Source: Pyxidicoccus trucidator (GTDB lineage Bacteria > Myxococcota > Myxococcia > Myxococcales > Myxococcaceae). From it: a DNA stretch of 64,000 bases. The notes under the pieces were generated by a model. It worked only from the letters and a program-made list of their open reading frames with translations, had not been told where the DNA came from and did no database searches. Below, piece after piece: positions 50,606-59,394 of the stretch. The stretch covers positions 434,001-498,000 of the forward strand of contig NZ_JAAIXZ010000005.1 in assembly GCF_010894435.1 (NCBI RefSeq). Reading direction: 5' to 3'. Positions within the stretch are counted from its first letter, which is position 1. Each line of letters begins with the position of its first letter. A program made the position numbers and the translations under genes.

Positions 50606-53600
50606 TCAGTTGCCGGCGTAGGCGGACATATTGCTGCCCGGATAGCCGCCGGTGCCCGACCAGGTGGAGGGCAGCGTGGCGAGACCCGGCTGCACCTTGT
50701 AGGAACCGGTGCCGCTGGTGTGTCGCCAGTAGATGTCGCCTCCGCCGGTGGGGCTGAGGACGGCCAGCCAGTACGTCGTGCCCGATGTCACCGCCTGGGA
50801 CGTAATCGTGCAGACGTTCCATGCACCGGGCGTGACTGTCGCGACGGTGCAGCTGCGCAGCAGCGCGCCGGGCGTCCCGCTCCCATTCGCATACAGGCCG
50901 AGCTGGAGCGTGGTGGCCGCCGTCTGTCCATCCACGTAGACGCGCAGCTGCGTGACGTTGCCGGTGGCGCTCGCCACGTAGTCGAACGCGGCCGCGACGC
51001 CCGCGTGCTCGAAGTCGGACGTCGTCAGCACGGTGCTGTTCCCGACGAGGGCCGTGGGCGCGGCGGGGGTCGTCGCGCTGGCGTTGGCCGTGAAGGCCGA
51101 GCTCCCCACGGCGTTCGTGGCCCGGACCCGGTACCAGTAGCGCGTGCTCGCGGCCCGGCCCGTGTCACTGAACGTCGTCACGTTGGCGCCCGGCGCCCCG
51201 ACCTGGGCGAAGGTGCCCGGGACCCCGGAGACGTCCGGCGCCCGCTCCACCTGGAAGCCGCTCTCGTTGGTCGAGGCATCGGTCCACGCCAGGTTGATCT
51301 GCCCCGACGACACCGCCGTGGCCGTCAGCCCGGTGGGCGCCGCGGGCGCGGTGGCGGCGCTGCTCACGGTGATGGAAACGGTGGCGGAGTTCGTGCTGGC
51401 GGCGGGGTTGCCGGTGTCCACGGCCACGGCGCGCACCGTGTGGCTTCCCTGGGCGGGATTGCTCCAGGTGCAGCCATAGGGGCTGGTGTTGCTGGTGCAG
51501 ATGAGCGACGTGCCGTCCGCGTAGAAGTCCACCCGCGCGATGCTCCGGCCATGACCCGCGGTGGCCGTCGCGGAGAGCGGCACGGAGGCTGGCGCCGTGT
51601 ACGTGGCATTGGCGACGGGCGAGGTGAGGCTCACCGTGGGCGGGTTGGACAGCGTCAGGGGCACCGCGGCGGAGGTGGTGGCCTGGAGCGTGTCGTCGGT
51701 GGCCTTCGCCGTCACGCTGTGCGCGCCGTCCTGGAGCGAGCTGACCCCGCAGCTCACGGACGTCGTGGTGGGCGCATTCACCGTGCAGAGCAGCGTCGTG
51801 CCGTTGTCGAAGAACTCGACCTTCGTGAGCGTGCGGCCCGGACCCGCCGTGGCGGTGGCCTGGAGGTTCAGGTTGGCGGGCGCGGTGAAGTTGGCGTTGG
51901 CGGCCGGCTGGGTGATGGACACCGTCGGCGCGGTGGAGCTGCCCGCCGAGAGGCCATACATGGACGCGCTGGACGCGCCCGCGTACACGGTGGAGGTGCC
52001 GAACGTGGGGCCTGGCAGCGCGGAGAGTCCCGTGGGGGAGTAGCGCATGGAGCCGGTGGGCAGGTCCATGTAGCGGAAGACGCCGCCCCCGTTCGCGCCC
52101 AGCAGGGCCAGCCAGTAGACGGTGCCCGATGTGAGCGTCACCTGCGGCGAGGCGGTGCAGCCGTACCACTGGCCCGTCACCAGCGGCAGCGGGTCCACCA
52201 CGGAGGTGGTGCAGGAGGAGAGCAGGGTGCCCGGAGCGCCCGAGGCATCGCTGTAGACGCCTATGGACAGCGAGCCATTGGCATTGCCCGGCGCCGCGAA
52301 GACCTTGAGCGTCCCCAGCGTCCCCGTCGCGACGGCGGTGTACTGGAAGACGTTCACCGAGCCACCGTTGTCGAAGTCGTTCTGCGTCCCCACGGTGTCG
52401 ACGCCCACGAGCCGCACGCCGCCCACGGAGGGGCTCACCGTGAAGCTCACCGGCGCGGAGCTCGTGACGAGCGCCGGGCTGCCATTGTCCGTCGCGCGGG
52501 CGAAGACGTTGGAATACGTGCCGGCCGTCGCGTTCCAGGTGCACCCCGTGCCGGTGGTGGTGAAGCAGAGCGACGTGGTGCCCTGGAAGAACTCCACGCG
52601 CGTGAGGGTCCGCCCCGCGCCCGCGCTGGCTGAGGCGCTGAGCGTCATGCTCCCCGTGGGCAACGTGGCGCCGGAGGTGGGGCTGAGGATGCTGACCGTG
52701 GGCGGGCCGGCGACTGTGATTGCCACCGACGCGGAGCCGCTCTCTCCCAGGGAGTCCACCGCCTCCGCGCTCACGGTGTGGCTGCCATTGCCCAGGCTGC
52801 TCGTGGCCGTGCAGGTGGCGGGATTGGAGACCGGGGCGTTCACGGTGCAGAGCACGGTGGCGCCCGCGCGGAACGTGACGCTGGCAAGCGTGCGGCCCGT
52901 AATGGCCGTGGCCGTGGCGCCCAGGCTGAGCGTCGCGGGCGCGGTGAAGTTCTGCCCGGCGGAGGGCGTGGTGATGGCGACGGTGGGCGCGGTAGGAGGC
53001 GCCCCGGAGATGACGATGACGCCGCTGGTCGAGTGGCGGATGCGGAGCGCGTGGTTGCCGGTGTCGAAGGTCCACCCGTCCGCGGCCAGGTCCGTGCGCT
53101 GGGAGAGGGCGGTACCGCCCGCCGTCACCGTCGAGGGAACGAAGGCGAGGCGGAGCACCTCCGTCGCGCTGGCGTCGTAGGTGGTGTAGCGGACCTCGCT
53201 GCCGGGCCCGTAGGTGACGCTCTTCACGACGGAGGTGGAGCGCAGCAGGTGGTTCTGTCCGGCGGGCGCCCAGTCCGGCTGCGCGCCCATGCCGATGACG
53301 AAGTGACGGATGAAGTCACCCCAGCCATCCGTGAACCAGACGTTGTTGGGGTAGGGCCCGTCGATGGTCAGCCCGCTGTTGCGCACCATGTACGTGGCCC
53401 AGTTGAACGCGCGGAAGGCCTTGTCCTTCGCCGCCGCATCCCCGGTGAGCTCCGCGTAGCGCGCATTCACCGCGGCGTAGCGCGCGGTGTGGCTGCCCAT
53501 CTTGTAGTGGAAGGCGTACTGCTCCTTGATGGGCCGCGCGCCGAACTCGAGCGTGTCCCCGAAGTTCGTCTCGATGAAGGCGATGATGTTCTGCACGTGC

Positions 53601-54784
53601 GCCTGCCAGCTCGGGTCCAGGGCGGGGTTGTCCATGAGGAACTTGGCCGTCTCCCCGGGGACGAGCTGGTTCAGGTTGTTGGTGGCGTCCGAGCCCACAT
53701 CCTCGAAGTACTGGGTCCAGTTCTGCGTCGCGATGGGGCCGTTGGCGCCGAGCAGCCACGCGAGGACCGTGGCCTGGGTGCTCTGCCACTGGGACAGCCG
53801 CGTGGCGGTGTAGCCGGGTGCGCCGTCCAGGGCGCCCGCCTGGCCCAGCCGGATGAGCTCCTGGAAGAGCTTGAGGGGTTCCACGACGTTGGACGCGTAG
53901 TTGTCGACGATGTTCGCGCCCGTGCGCACGACGTTGTCGGAGGCCCGCACGCGGTAGGGCCACGGCGACACGGTGGCGCTCGGGGTGCGCAGGTGGCTGG
54001 TGAGCTGGTTTGCCGCGTGGATGGCCATGTCGCGGTAGGCCGTGTTGCCATTGAACTTGAAGGCCAGGACGGCGGCCCACGCGAGCGCGCCCACCTTCTC
54101 CGGCTGGAGGTAGCCCACGCCGTCCCCCACTCCCACCGACCCGCCCGCCTGCGCACCGGCGTACGTCAGCGTGCCGCTGGCGCCGCTCGCGTAGGGCACC
54201 TGCGACCAGTGGTCTCCCACGGCCGTCATTCCGTGCGCCAGGTGCCAGTCCAGCAGCGCCAGCGCGGCGTCCCGCAGGCGCGGGTCATTCTTGTAGGGCG
54301 AGTACGCGAGGCCGGACTCGATGAGCATCGCATTCAGTCCGGCGGGGTTGTGGGGCCAGCCCACCGGCTGGCCAGCGGGAGAACACCCGGGCGCCGTGCC
54401 GCTGCACAGGTACGAGTGCGCGTAGTAGGCGGGCTTGGGCACCGAGGGGTTCGTGAGGTTGGACAGGTTGGGCAGCGCGAGCAGGTAGTTCTGGTTCAGG
54501 TCCAGCACGTAGTCATACGCGGCGGACGAGCCCGGGTTCGTGGGTGGCGCCCAGGACAGGAGCTTCCCCGTGCCGTCGCACTGCGCGGCGTGCTGGTCGA
54601 TGCTGCCTCCGCCGCTGCAGGCGAGCGCCTGTCGCACGGGGGTTGCTCCAGGCGCTTCGGTGGGCTCGGGGGAGCCGGAGGGTGCGACGCAGCCGGTGAG
54701 CAGGACGCAGGTGAGCGCGCCGATGAGGCCCGAGCGCGACGCGAGGAGGGAGCGGACGGTCCGCTCCGGAGGGGGGGAATGCAT
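50606..54784 (-). CDS. Giant lipoprotein: helical toroid-like domain plus Ig/FN3 and jelly-roll repeats
   Basis: A 1392-residue lipoprotein with lipobox LTGC (Cys32). Residues about 80-530 are helical with repeated Trp/Tyr/Asn (LALLDWHLAHGM, AYRDMAIHAANQL, FTDGWGDFIRHFVIGMG), suggestive of an alpha/alpha-toroid as in polysaccharide lyases or glycosidases, but no catalytic motif is certain. The remainder alternates bacterial Ig-like modules (APTVAITTPSAGQNFTAPA, PPTVSLTSPVANATYTAPA), one FN3 domain (GLTATAVSSGQINLAW) and two copies of a jelly-roll module (FDNGGSVNVFQYTAVATG and FEHAGVAAAFDYVASATG). It probably binds or degrades extracellular polymers. It is divergent from the next gene. Confidence 0.78.
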   Translation of the reverse strand: MHSPPPERTVRSLLASRSGLIGALTCVLLTGCVAPSGSPEPTEAPGATPVRQALACSGGGSIDQHAAQCDGTGKLLSWAPPTNPGSSAAYDYVLDLNQNYLLALPNLSNLTNPSVPKPAYYAHSYLCSGTAPGCSPAGQPVGWPHNPAGLNAMLIESGLAYSPYKNDPRLRDAALALLDWHLAHGMTAVGDHWSQVPYASGASGTLTYAGAQAGGSVGVGDGVGYLQPEKVGALAWAAVLAFKFNGNTAYRDMAIHAANQLTSHLRTPSATVSPWPYRVRASDNVVRTGANIVDNYASNVVEPLKLFQELIRLGQAGALDGAPGYTATRLSQWQSTQATVLAWLLGANGPIATQNWTQYFEDVGSDATNNLNQLVPGETAKFLMDNPALDPSWQAHVQNIIAFIETNFGDTLEFGARPIKEQYAFHYKMGSHTARYAAVNARYAELTGDAAAKDKAFRAFNWATYMVRNSGLTIDGPYPNNVWFTDGWGDFIRHFVIGMGAQPDWAPAGQNHLLRSTSVVKSVTYGPGSEVRYTTYDASATEVLRLAFVPSTVTAGGTALSQRTDLAADGWTFDTGNHALRIRHSTSGVIVISGAPPTAPTVAITTPSAGQNFTAPATLSLGATATAITGRTLASVTFRAGATVLCTVNAPVSNPATCTATSSLGNGSHTVSAEAVDSLGESGSASVAITVAGPPTVSILSPTSGATLPTGSMTLSASASAGAGRTLTRVEFFQGTTSLCFTTTGTGCTWNATAGTYSNVFARATDNGSPALVTSSAPVSFTVSPSVGGVRLVGVDTVGTQNDFDNGGSVNVFQYTAVATGTLGTLKVFAAPGNANGSLSIGVYSDASGAPGTLLSSCTTSVVDPLPLVTGQWYGCTASPQVTLTSGTVYWLALLGANGGGVFRYMDLPTGSMRYSPTGLSALPGPTFGTSTVYAGASSASMYGLSAGSSTAPTVSITQPAANANFTAPANLNLQATATAGPGRTLTKVEFFDNGTTLLCTVNAPTTTSVSCGVSSLQDGAHSVTAKATDDTLQATTSAAVPLTLSNPPTVSLTSPVANATYTAPASVPLSATATAGHGRSIARVDFYADGTSLICTSNTSPYGCTWSNPAQGSHTVRAVAVDTGNPAASTNSATVSITVSSAATAPAAPTGLTATAVSSGQINLAWTDASTNESGFQVERAPDVSGVPGTFAQVGAPGANVTTFSDTGRAASTRYWYRVRATNAVGSSAFTANASATTPAAPTALVGNSTVLTTSDFEHAGVAAAFDYVASATGNVTQLRVYVDGQTAATTLQLGLYANGSGTPGALLRSCTVATVTPGAWNVCTITSQAVTSGTTYWLAVLSPTGGGDIYWRHTSGTGSYKVQPGLATLPSTWSGTGGYPGSNMSAYAGN

Positions 54785-54838
54785 GGGGTGGGTCCTTCAG
54801 GGGGGAGTGCGACAGGCCGTGCGCGCACGAAAGGCGAC

Positions 54839-54866
54839 GGCCCCGGAGATTGCTCTCTCCAGGGCC
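54839..54866. promoter_or_regulatory. Hairpin in divergent promoter region
   Basis: GGCCC(C)GGAGA and TCTCC(A)GGGCC pair with one mismatch around TTGCTC, 55 bases before the giant lipoprotein start. It could be a 5' leader structure of that gene or an operator for either gene. Confidence 0.35.
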
Positions 54867-55026
54867 GGTGGGAACTGCCTGGGTGGGGAATGCGTGGAAG
54901 GGGCTGTCGTGGCGGGATTATCGCCGCGCCCGGTCGCCGGTTGCGTCGCGCCCGGGGGCGCAGCCCAGACACTCCGGGTCCGGCCGGCCTTGGGGGCAGC
55001 CCCACCATCGGGTGAGAATCCTCCCG

Positions 55027-56340
55027 GTGAACCTGCTCCCGCTGCTGGTCCTGCTCACCGCCGTCTCCGCCGAGGCCGCCGGCACACCCTGCGAGCCCGT
55101 GGACGGCGCTCCCGGTGATGACGGCGTTCCCTCCCGGCCCACGCTCGTCCGCTGGGCCCGGAGTCACCTCGGCCCGGAGGCCGCCCACCTCGTCGGCGCG
55201 CTCGACTGGGAGCAGGTCTCGTGGTCAGGCTCGGAGGGACGCTATCTCGCGCCACCGCCCTCACAGTCCGGCTGGAGCGTCCGCCTCGCGGTCCCCGAGC
55301 CCTTCCGGCTCTCGGCTTCGTTCGCCCTGGAGCCCGGCGCCTGCCTCACCCTCCGTCAGTACGGCGCGGACCCGCTCTCCACCGAGGAGGGCGCGCTGGC
55401 CCTCGAGGGCCCCTGGCGCGTGGAGCTTCGACTGTCCGCGGGAGGCCGGACGAAGCCCGTTCAGCTCCCTGGCATCCCGCAACTCGTCGTCGCCTGGAGC
55501 CGCGAAGCCGGGCGCCCGCGGGCCCGCCTCATCGCCGAGCACCCCTCACGGAACTTCGAGTTCGACCTCGCCCTCCCCCAGGGCACGTCCGAGCACACCT
55601 GGAGTACCCTGACGCGCCCGCGCGTCTCCAAGGTCATGCAGGAACTCCTCCTCGGGCTGCTGGCTCCCGGTGAAGCGCCTTCGCGCCAGCGTCAGGCCGC
55701 CGTGACACTCCTCGCCACCGAAGGGCAGCACTTCGACGGGAGCGCCCAGGGCACCCTGCGCACCCTGCTGCTCATGAAGCGGCTCGCCCCCAGGGATGCC
55801 GCGGCGCTGGACCTGGTGGCCCGGGCTTCGGTGGAGGGAGGCGAGGCCGCCCTCTTCACCGTGGACGGCGCCGCGCCTCCACGTCTCTGGGTGGATGGGC
55901 AGGAGCTCTCCTCCCACTGGGCGCCGCGAGCGAAGGGCTTCGAGGTGGGCACCCGGGTGCAGGGCTTCCTGCTCGTGCGGGTGGAGTGGCCCGAGGGGGA
56001 GGCCCAGTCCTTCTGGGCTGCGCTGGGCCCGGGCGTCCGGCTCCACCTGAGGGCGCACCAGGGTCCCCGCCAGGAATCCCCTCCCGAGGGAGCGCGCTGC
56101 GTCGTGCTGGAAGGGAGTGACGCCCTCTGGTCCTGCGAGACGGAGTCCCTGCCGCGTCGAGGCCCGCTGCGCTGCCCCTCGCCGTCGGCCCTCCAGAGCG
56201 CCAGGTCACTGCGGTCCGAGCAGAAGGGCGGAGCGGGTGCCTCCCTCGTCTTCGTGCCCTCACTGCCCGGCCGCTACACCTTCCGCTGGCATGGCCCCCA
56301 CATCGATGGGCACTGGGCCCCCGGGTGCGACGGGCCCTGA
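55027..56340 (+). CDS. Uncharacterised exported protein
   Basis: A 437-residue protein. The GTG used opens a signal peptide (NLLPLLVLLTAVSAEAA, cleavage near residue 18); the ribosome site is weak and the frame stays open upstream. The mature part is strand-rich with Trp/Arg-containing segments (GLTLRQ-like ACLTLRQYG, WRVELRLSAGG, FLLVRVEWPEGEAQSFW) and two or three cysteine pairs near the end (GARCVVLEG, LWSCETE, PLRCPS), finishing with YTFRWHGPHIDGHW. I do not recognise a family. Codon use is genome-typical, and the gene is well separated from its neighbours. Confidence 0.7.
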   Translation: MNLLPLLVLLTAVSAEAAGTPCEPVDGAPGDDGVPSRPTLVRWARSHLGPEAAHLVGALDWEQVSWSGSEGRYLAPPPSQSGWSVRLAVPEPFRLSASFALEPGACLTLRQYGADPLSTEEGALALEGPWRVELRLSAGGRTKPVQLPGIPQLVVAWSREAGRPRARLIAEHPSRNFEFDLALPQGTSEHTWSTLTRPRVSKVMQELLLGLLAPGEAPSRQRQAAVTLLATEGQHFDGSAQGTLRTLLLMKRLAPRDAAALDLVARASVEGGEAALFTVDGAAPPRLWVDGQELSSHWAPRAKGFEVGTRVQGFLLVRVEWPEGEAQSFWAALGPGVRLHLRAHQGPRQESPPEGARCVVLEGSDALWSCETESLPRRGPLRCPSPSALQSARSLRSEQKGGAGASLVFVPSLPGRYTFRWHGPHIDGHWAPGCDGP

Positions 56341-56349
56341 GCTCGCTGG

Positions 56350-56374
56350 GGCCAGGGCCCGCCGCGCCTGGGCC
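56350..56374 (+). terminator. Possible terminator
   Basis: GGCCAGG and CCTGGGCC can pair with a one-base bulge, starting 9 bases after the preceding stop. No U-tract follows. Confidence 0.3.
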
Positions 56375-56499
56375 GCGGGGTGGAGCGGGCCTCCGAGGGC
56401 CGCACGCCGGCCCTCCACGTCAACGTCCTGACCTGACGGGGCAACTCTTTCTCTCAGGTCCCGATAACCCCTGGAACCCGAGAGCCAGGAGTCCCAGCG

Positions 56500-57603
56500 A
56501 TGACCATCAGCGGAGTTGGAAAGGGCATCAGCCGCCCGGTGACGCCGCGCCCTCCGGAGCCGAAGGCGACGCCCGTGGCCGCGAGCAACCAGGTTGCCCG
56601 TTCCCAGGCGAGCTCGGACGTGTTCGTGGGGGCGAGCGCCACGGCCAAGGCCTCCACCCGTGACAACGCGAACCTGCCCCCCGTCCAGTCCAACCAGGGC
56701 ACGGTCCAGGCCGGCACGGTGGTGTTGGACGAGGCGACGAAGGTGGCGCGCGGCGCGTTGAAGGTCGACGCGAACGCCGACCCCAAGACGTACGACGGCA
56801 TGTACCTGGGTTCGGACGGCTACGCCTATCCGCCGGACAAGTTCTCCATCTCGGAGGTGCCGCCGTTCCAGCCGGAGCAACCCCTCGCCAGCCCGACGCC
56901 GACGACGTACCACGTCAACGGCATCTGCACGCCGCCGGGCAGCGCCACGGGCGACGCCCAGAAGATGGCGAACGAGACGGGCACCAACGTGGTGCCCATC
57001 TACAACGCCACGGAGGGCCTGCCCGCGGACATCGCGCAGACCGGCATGGACCGGCTGGGGCTCGGTGACAACAAGGCGGCGCAGACGCTGGCGGACGCCA
57101 TCTACAACGACCTGCAGGCGGGCAAGAAGGTCAACGTCACGGGCTACAGCCAGGGCGGCGCCATCGTGGCGAGCGCGCTGCGGGAGGTGGACAACCGCAT
57201 CAAGGACGACATGGGCGGCTTCTGGGGCAACCTGCCCATCCTCGGCGACGGCAACCGCCAGAAGCGCGAGGAGCTGCTCGGCAACATCAACGCCTCCATG
57301 TTCGCGGGCGCGGGCAAGACGTTCCCGGACGGGCCGAACTACACCTTCTACGTCAACAAGCAGGACCCCGTGCCGACGTGGCTGGGCACGCACGAGTTCA
57401 ACCCCGTCACGGACATCGTCAGTGGCATCGTGTCCGGGCTCTTCCCCGGCATTGGCGGCCTCAACGGGGGCTCGTCCATGCAGGCCCCGGAGGGCGCCAC
57501 CATCCACACGTTCGACTCCGCGGGGAAGGACTCGGACGTGTTCGCTCCTGAAGGCAAGCACGGCATCGACACGTACCTGGGGAACATCCAGGACGCGGTC
57601 TGA
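56500..57603 (+). CDS. Alpha/beta-hydrolase-like protein with GxSxG motif
   Basis: A 367-residue protein without a signal peptide. The first 100 residues are a low-complexity Pro/Ala/Ser/Thr-rich region. The core then contains YHVNGICTPP (oxyanion-type loop), the nucleophile elbow VTGYSQGGAIV with Ser217, and a late IHTFDSAGKDSD with TYLGNI. These suggest a lipase, esterase or PHB-depolymerase-like fold; the other catalytic residues cannot be fixed. Proteins with such flexible N-termini and no leader are often exported by type VI or other one-step systems in myxobacteria, but that is speculation. A strong terminator follows. Confidence 0.72.
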   Translation: MTISGVGKGISRPVTPRPPEPKATPVAASNQVARSQASSDVFVGASATAKASTRDNANLPPVQSNQGTVQAGTVVLDEATKVARGALKVDANADPKTYDGMYLGSDGYAYPPDKFSISEVPPFQPEQPLASPTPTTYHVNGICTPPGSATGDAQKMANETGTNVVPIYNATEGLPADIAQTGMDRLGLGDNKAAQTLADAIYNDLQAGKKVNVTGYSQGGAIVASALREVDNRIKDDMGGFWGNLPILGDGNRQKREELLGNINASMFAGAGKTFPDGPNYTFYVNKQDPVPTWLGTHEFNPVTDIVSGIVSGLFPGIGGLNGGSSMQAPEGATIHTFDSAGKDSDVFAPEGKHGIDTYLGNIQDAV

Positions 57604-57632
57604 GCTGCCTGCCCTGAGCGAGACGGAGCTCA

Positions 57633-57670
57633 CCCGAGGGTGCACGCCACGTGCGGGCGTGTCCCTCGGG
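57633..57670. terminator. Strong bidirectional terminator hairpin
   Basis: A perfect 8-base stem, CCCGAGGG and CCCTCGGG, continues inward with CACGCC and GGCGTG around CGTG. It lies in the gap between the hydrolase and the S37-like gene, whose stops face each other. Confidence 0.65.
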
Positions 57671-57686
57671 GCTCCTCCGCGCGGGA

Positions 57687-59120
57687 CTACCGCCGACGCA
57701 GCCGCTTCTCGTAGCGCGCGCTCAGCTTGCCCTGGGAGACCTCGGGCACGTGCACCGGCGCGTCCGCCCACTCCGACAGCCGCTGGAAGAAGAAGGTGCG
57801 CTGGGGCTCGGGCAGCGCGCTCAGCGTCCCGTAGAAGCCGATGCCCGCCGGGTCCACGATGCGGTACGCGTCATTCCACGGGCTCACCCCGAAGGCCGAA
57901 GCACTCCACGGGCTCAGGGCGCCGTCGACGATGAGCACGCGCCGGGCGTGCCACCGCATCCACACCTCCACCTTGAGCATGGGCACCGGGTTGTAGACCT
58001 TCGTCACGCCCTCGGGCGGCAGCAGCGTGGGGACCTGCCCACCCGGGTAGCGCAGGAGGGAGCCCAGCTCCGCTTCCGGAAACAGCGGCGCGCCCAGCTC
58101 CGTGGCGCACTGGTAGCTCTCCGGCTCGGTGACACTGTGCAGCGCCTGGTCCGAGAAGATGTACGCGGGGCCCGCCACCAGGTCCACGAAGGCGAACAGC
58201 TCCTCGTCCGACACGGTGGGCTCCGGAATGGTGTCGCAGTCATACGGCGCCAGCCCCATGTACTGCCAGAAGTAGAACGGCAGCCGCACCACGCTGAACT
58301 CGAACGCCTTGTCCACGCCCACCGTGTCGAAGGTGAAGCCCCACTCCGCCTGCGCCGCCACCATCGGCGTCAGCGCCTCGCGACGCTCCAGCGCCGCCCG
58401 CTGCACCGCCTTCAGCCGCTCGCGGCACGTCGCGTCGCCCACGTTGGCCAGGAAGTGCGGCGTCCGGACATCCTGCAAGCCCAGGCTGTGCCGCTCCGCG
58501 TAGGGAATCGTGCCCTCCACGTCGTTCGGGTAGTAGTAGCGATGCAGGATGGCCGCCGTGCCGCCCCGGAACACGCCCGTGGACAGCCAGCGCGCGCCGT
58601 AAATCGTCTTGAACACCTCCACCACGCGGTGCGCGTCCGCCGCGGACTGCCAGACGTCCAGCAACTTCCAGTCGCGCGAGGCCGGCGTCGACGTGCCGTA
58701 GAAGCGGTGCTCCACCGTCACCTGGTTGCCCTTCAAGAGGTCCACCGGCTCCGCGGCGATGGGCTCCGCGAAGATTTCCGCGCCCTCCGTGTCGATGACC
58801 ATCGGCGCCGCCACCGAGCGGTGGAACAGCGTCATGCGCTGGAGGAACTTCTCGCCCGCCGGATTGCGGTGGTCCGCGGGTTGCTCGAAGTCGAGCGTGA
58901 AGAAGCGAAAGTCGTCGATCTGCTCGTCCCCCAGAATCGTGACGCCCGGAAGCGCTTCCAGCCTCGCGCGGATGTCGCCGTCGATGTTGCTCACGCCCGA
59001 CGGCGCCTCCGCCGACGGCTCTACCTCGCGTCCCGCCTCCGACGTGTCACCACAGGCCGCCAGCAACGACAACGCCAGCGCGCCCACCACACCTCGAAAC
59101 CAATACTTCACTCCCAGCAT
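57687..59120 (-). CDS. S37-family (PS-10) peptidase homologue lacking the catalytic triad
   Basis: A 477-residue lipoprotein (lipobox LAAC). The fold signature of S37 tripeptidyl aminopeptidases is clear: LKGNQVTVEHRFYGTSTPA, WKLLDVWQSAADAHRVVEVFK, YYPNDVEGTIPY, FAFVDLVAGPAYIFSDQAL. Yet the expected catalytic residues are replaced: the Ser of GVSKGG is Phe184 (GVFRGG, codon TTC at 58569-58571), the Asp of NDPWS is Ser403 (LSPWS) and the His of the NHGA block is gone (GIGFY, near 427-429). The frame is intact over full length, so this looks like a selected pseudoenzyme, perhaps a binding or scaffold protein. The start ATG has AGGAG 6 bases upstream. Confidence 0.82.
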   Translation of the reverse strand: MLGVKYWFRGVVGALALSLLAACGDTSEAGREVEPSAEAPSGVSNIDGDIRARLEALPGVTILGDEQIDDFRFFTLDFEQPADHRNPAGEKFLQRMTLFHRSVAAPMVIDTEGAEIFAEPIAAEPVDLLKGNQVTVEHRFYGTSTPASRDWKLLDVWQSAADAHRVVEVFKTIYGARWLSTGVFRGGTAAILHRYYYPNDVEGTIPYAERHSLGLQDVRTPHFLANVGDATCRERLKAVQRAALERREALTPMVAAQAEWGFTFDTVGVDKAFEFSVVRLPFYFWQYMGLAPYDCDTIPEPTVSDEELFAFVDLVAGPAYIFSDQALHSVTEPESYQCATELGAPLFPEAELGSLLRYPGGQVPTLLPPEGVTKVYNPVPMLKVEVWMRWHARRVLIVDGALSPWSASAFGVSPWNDAYRIVDPAGIGFYGTLSALPEPQRTFFFQRLSEWADAPVHVPEVSQGKLSARYEKRLRRR

Positions 59121-59236
59121 GTCCAACTCCTCGCGATGAACAACGTCACTCGGGTTCAGTCAGGAACCAGTCCGGGATATTCTCACAAAACAAGAAATAT
59201 TGGCTAGTCGTGAAAATCCACACTCCATGTACGGAG

Positions 59237-59268
59237 CACCGGAGGACTTCGCGAGAAGTCCTCCGGTG
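59237..59268. promoter_or_regulatory. Perfect 14-bp hairpin with GNRA loop in a divergent promoter region
   Basis: CACCGGAGGACTTC pairs perfectly with GAAGTCCTCCGGTG around a GCGA tetraloop. It lies between the divergent S37-like and peptidoglycan-glycosyltransferase genes, just after an A/T-rich stretch (CACAAAACAAGAAATATT). A 14-pair stem is unlikely by chance; it could be a structured leader of the glycosyltransferase mRNA, an early terminator or an operator. Confidence 0.5.
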
Positions 59269-59394
59269 GGCCGGCGACTCCGGGACCGGGGGCTCCGGAC
59301 GGCCCATATGTCCACGAACCTCGCCGCGGCGCCGAGTGCCGCTCCCGGCGGTCTTCTGGACAGTGGCTGTTTACCGGGGCAGATGTGTGCACCG

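Noticed and set aside
50720-52633. Rightward open frame opposite the Ig/FN3 repeats
   Set aside because: Its repetitive Arg/Gly text mirrors the repeats on the other strand.
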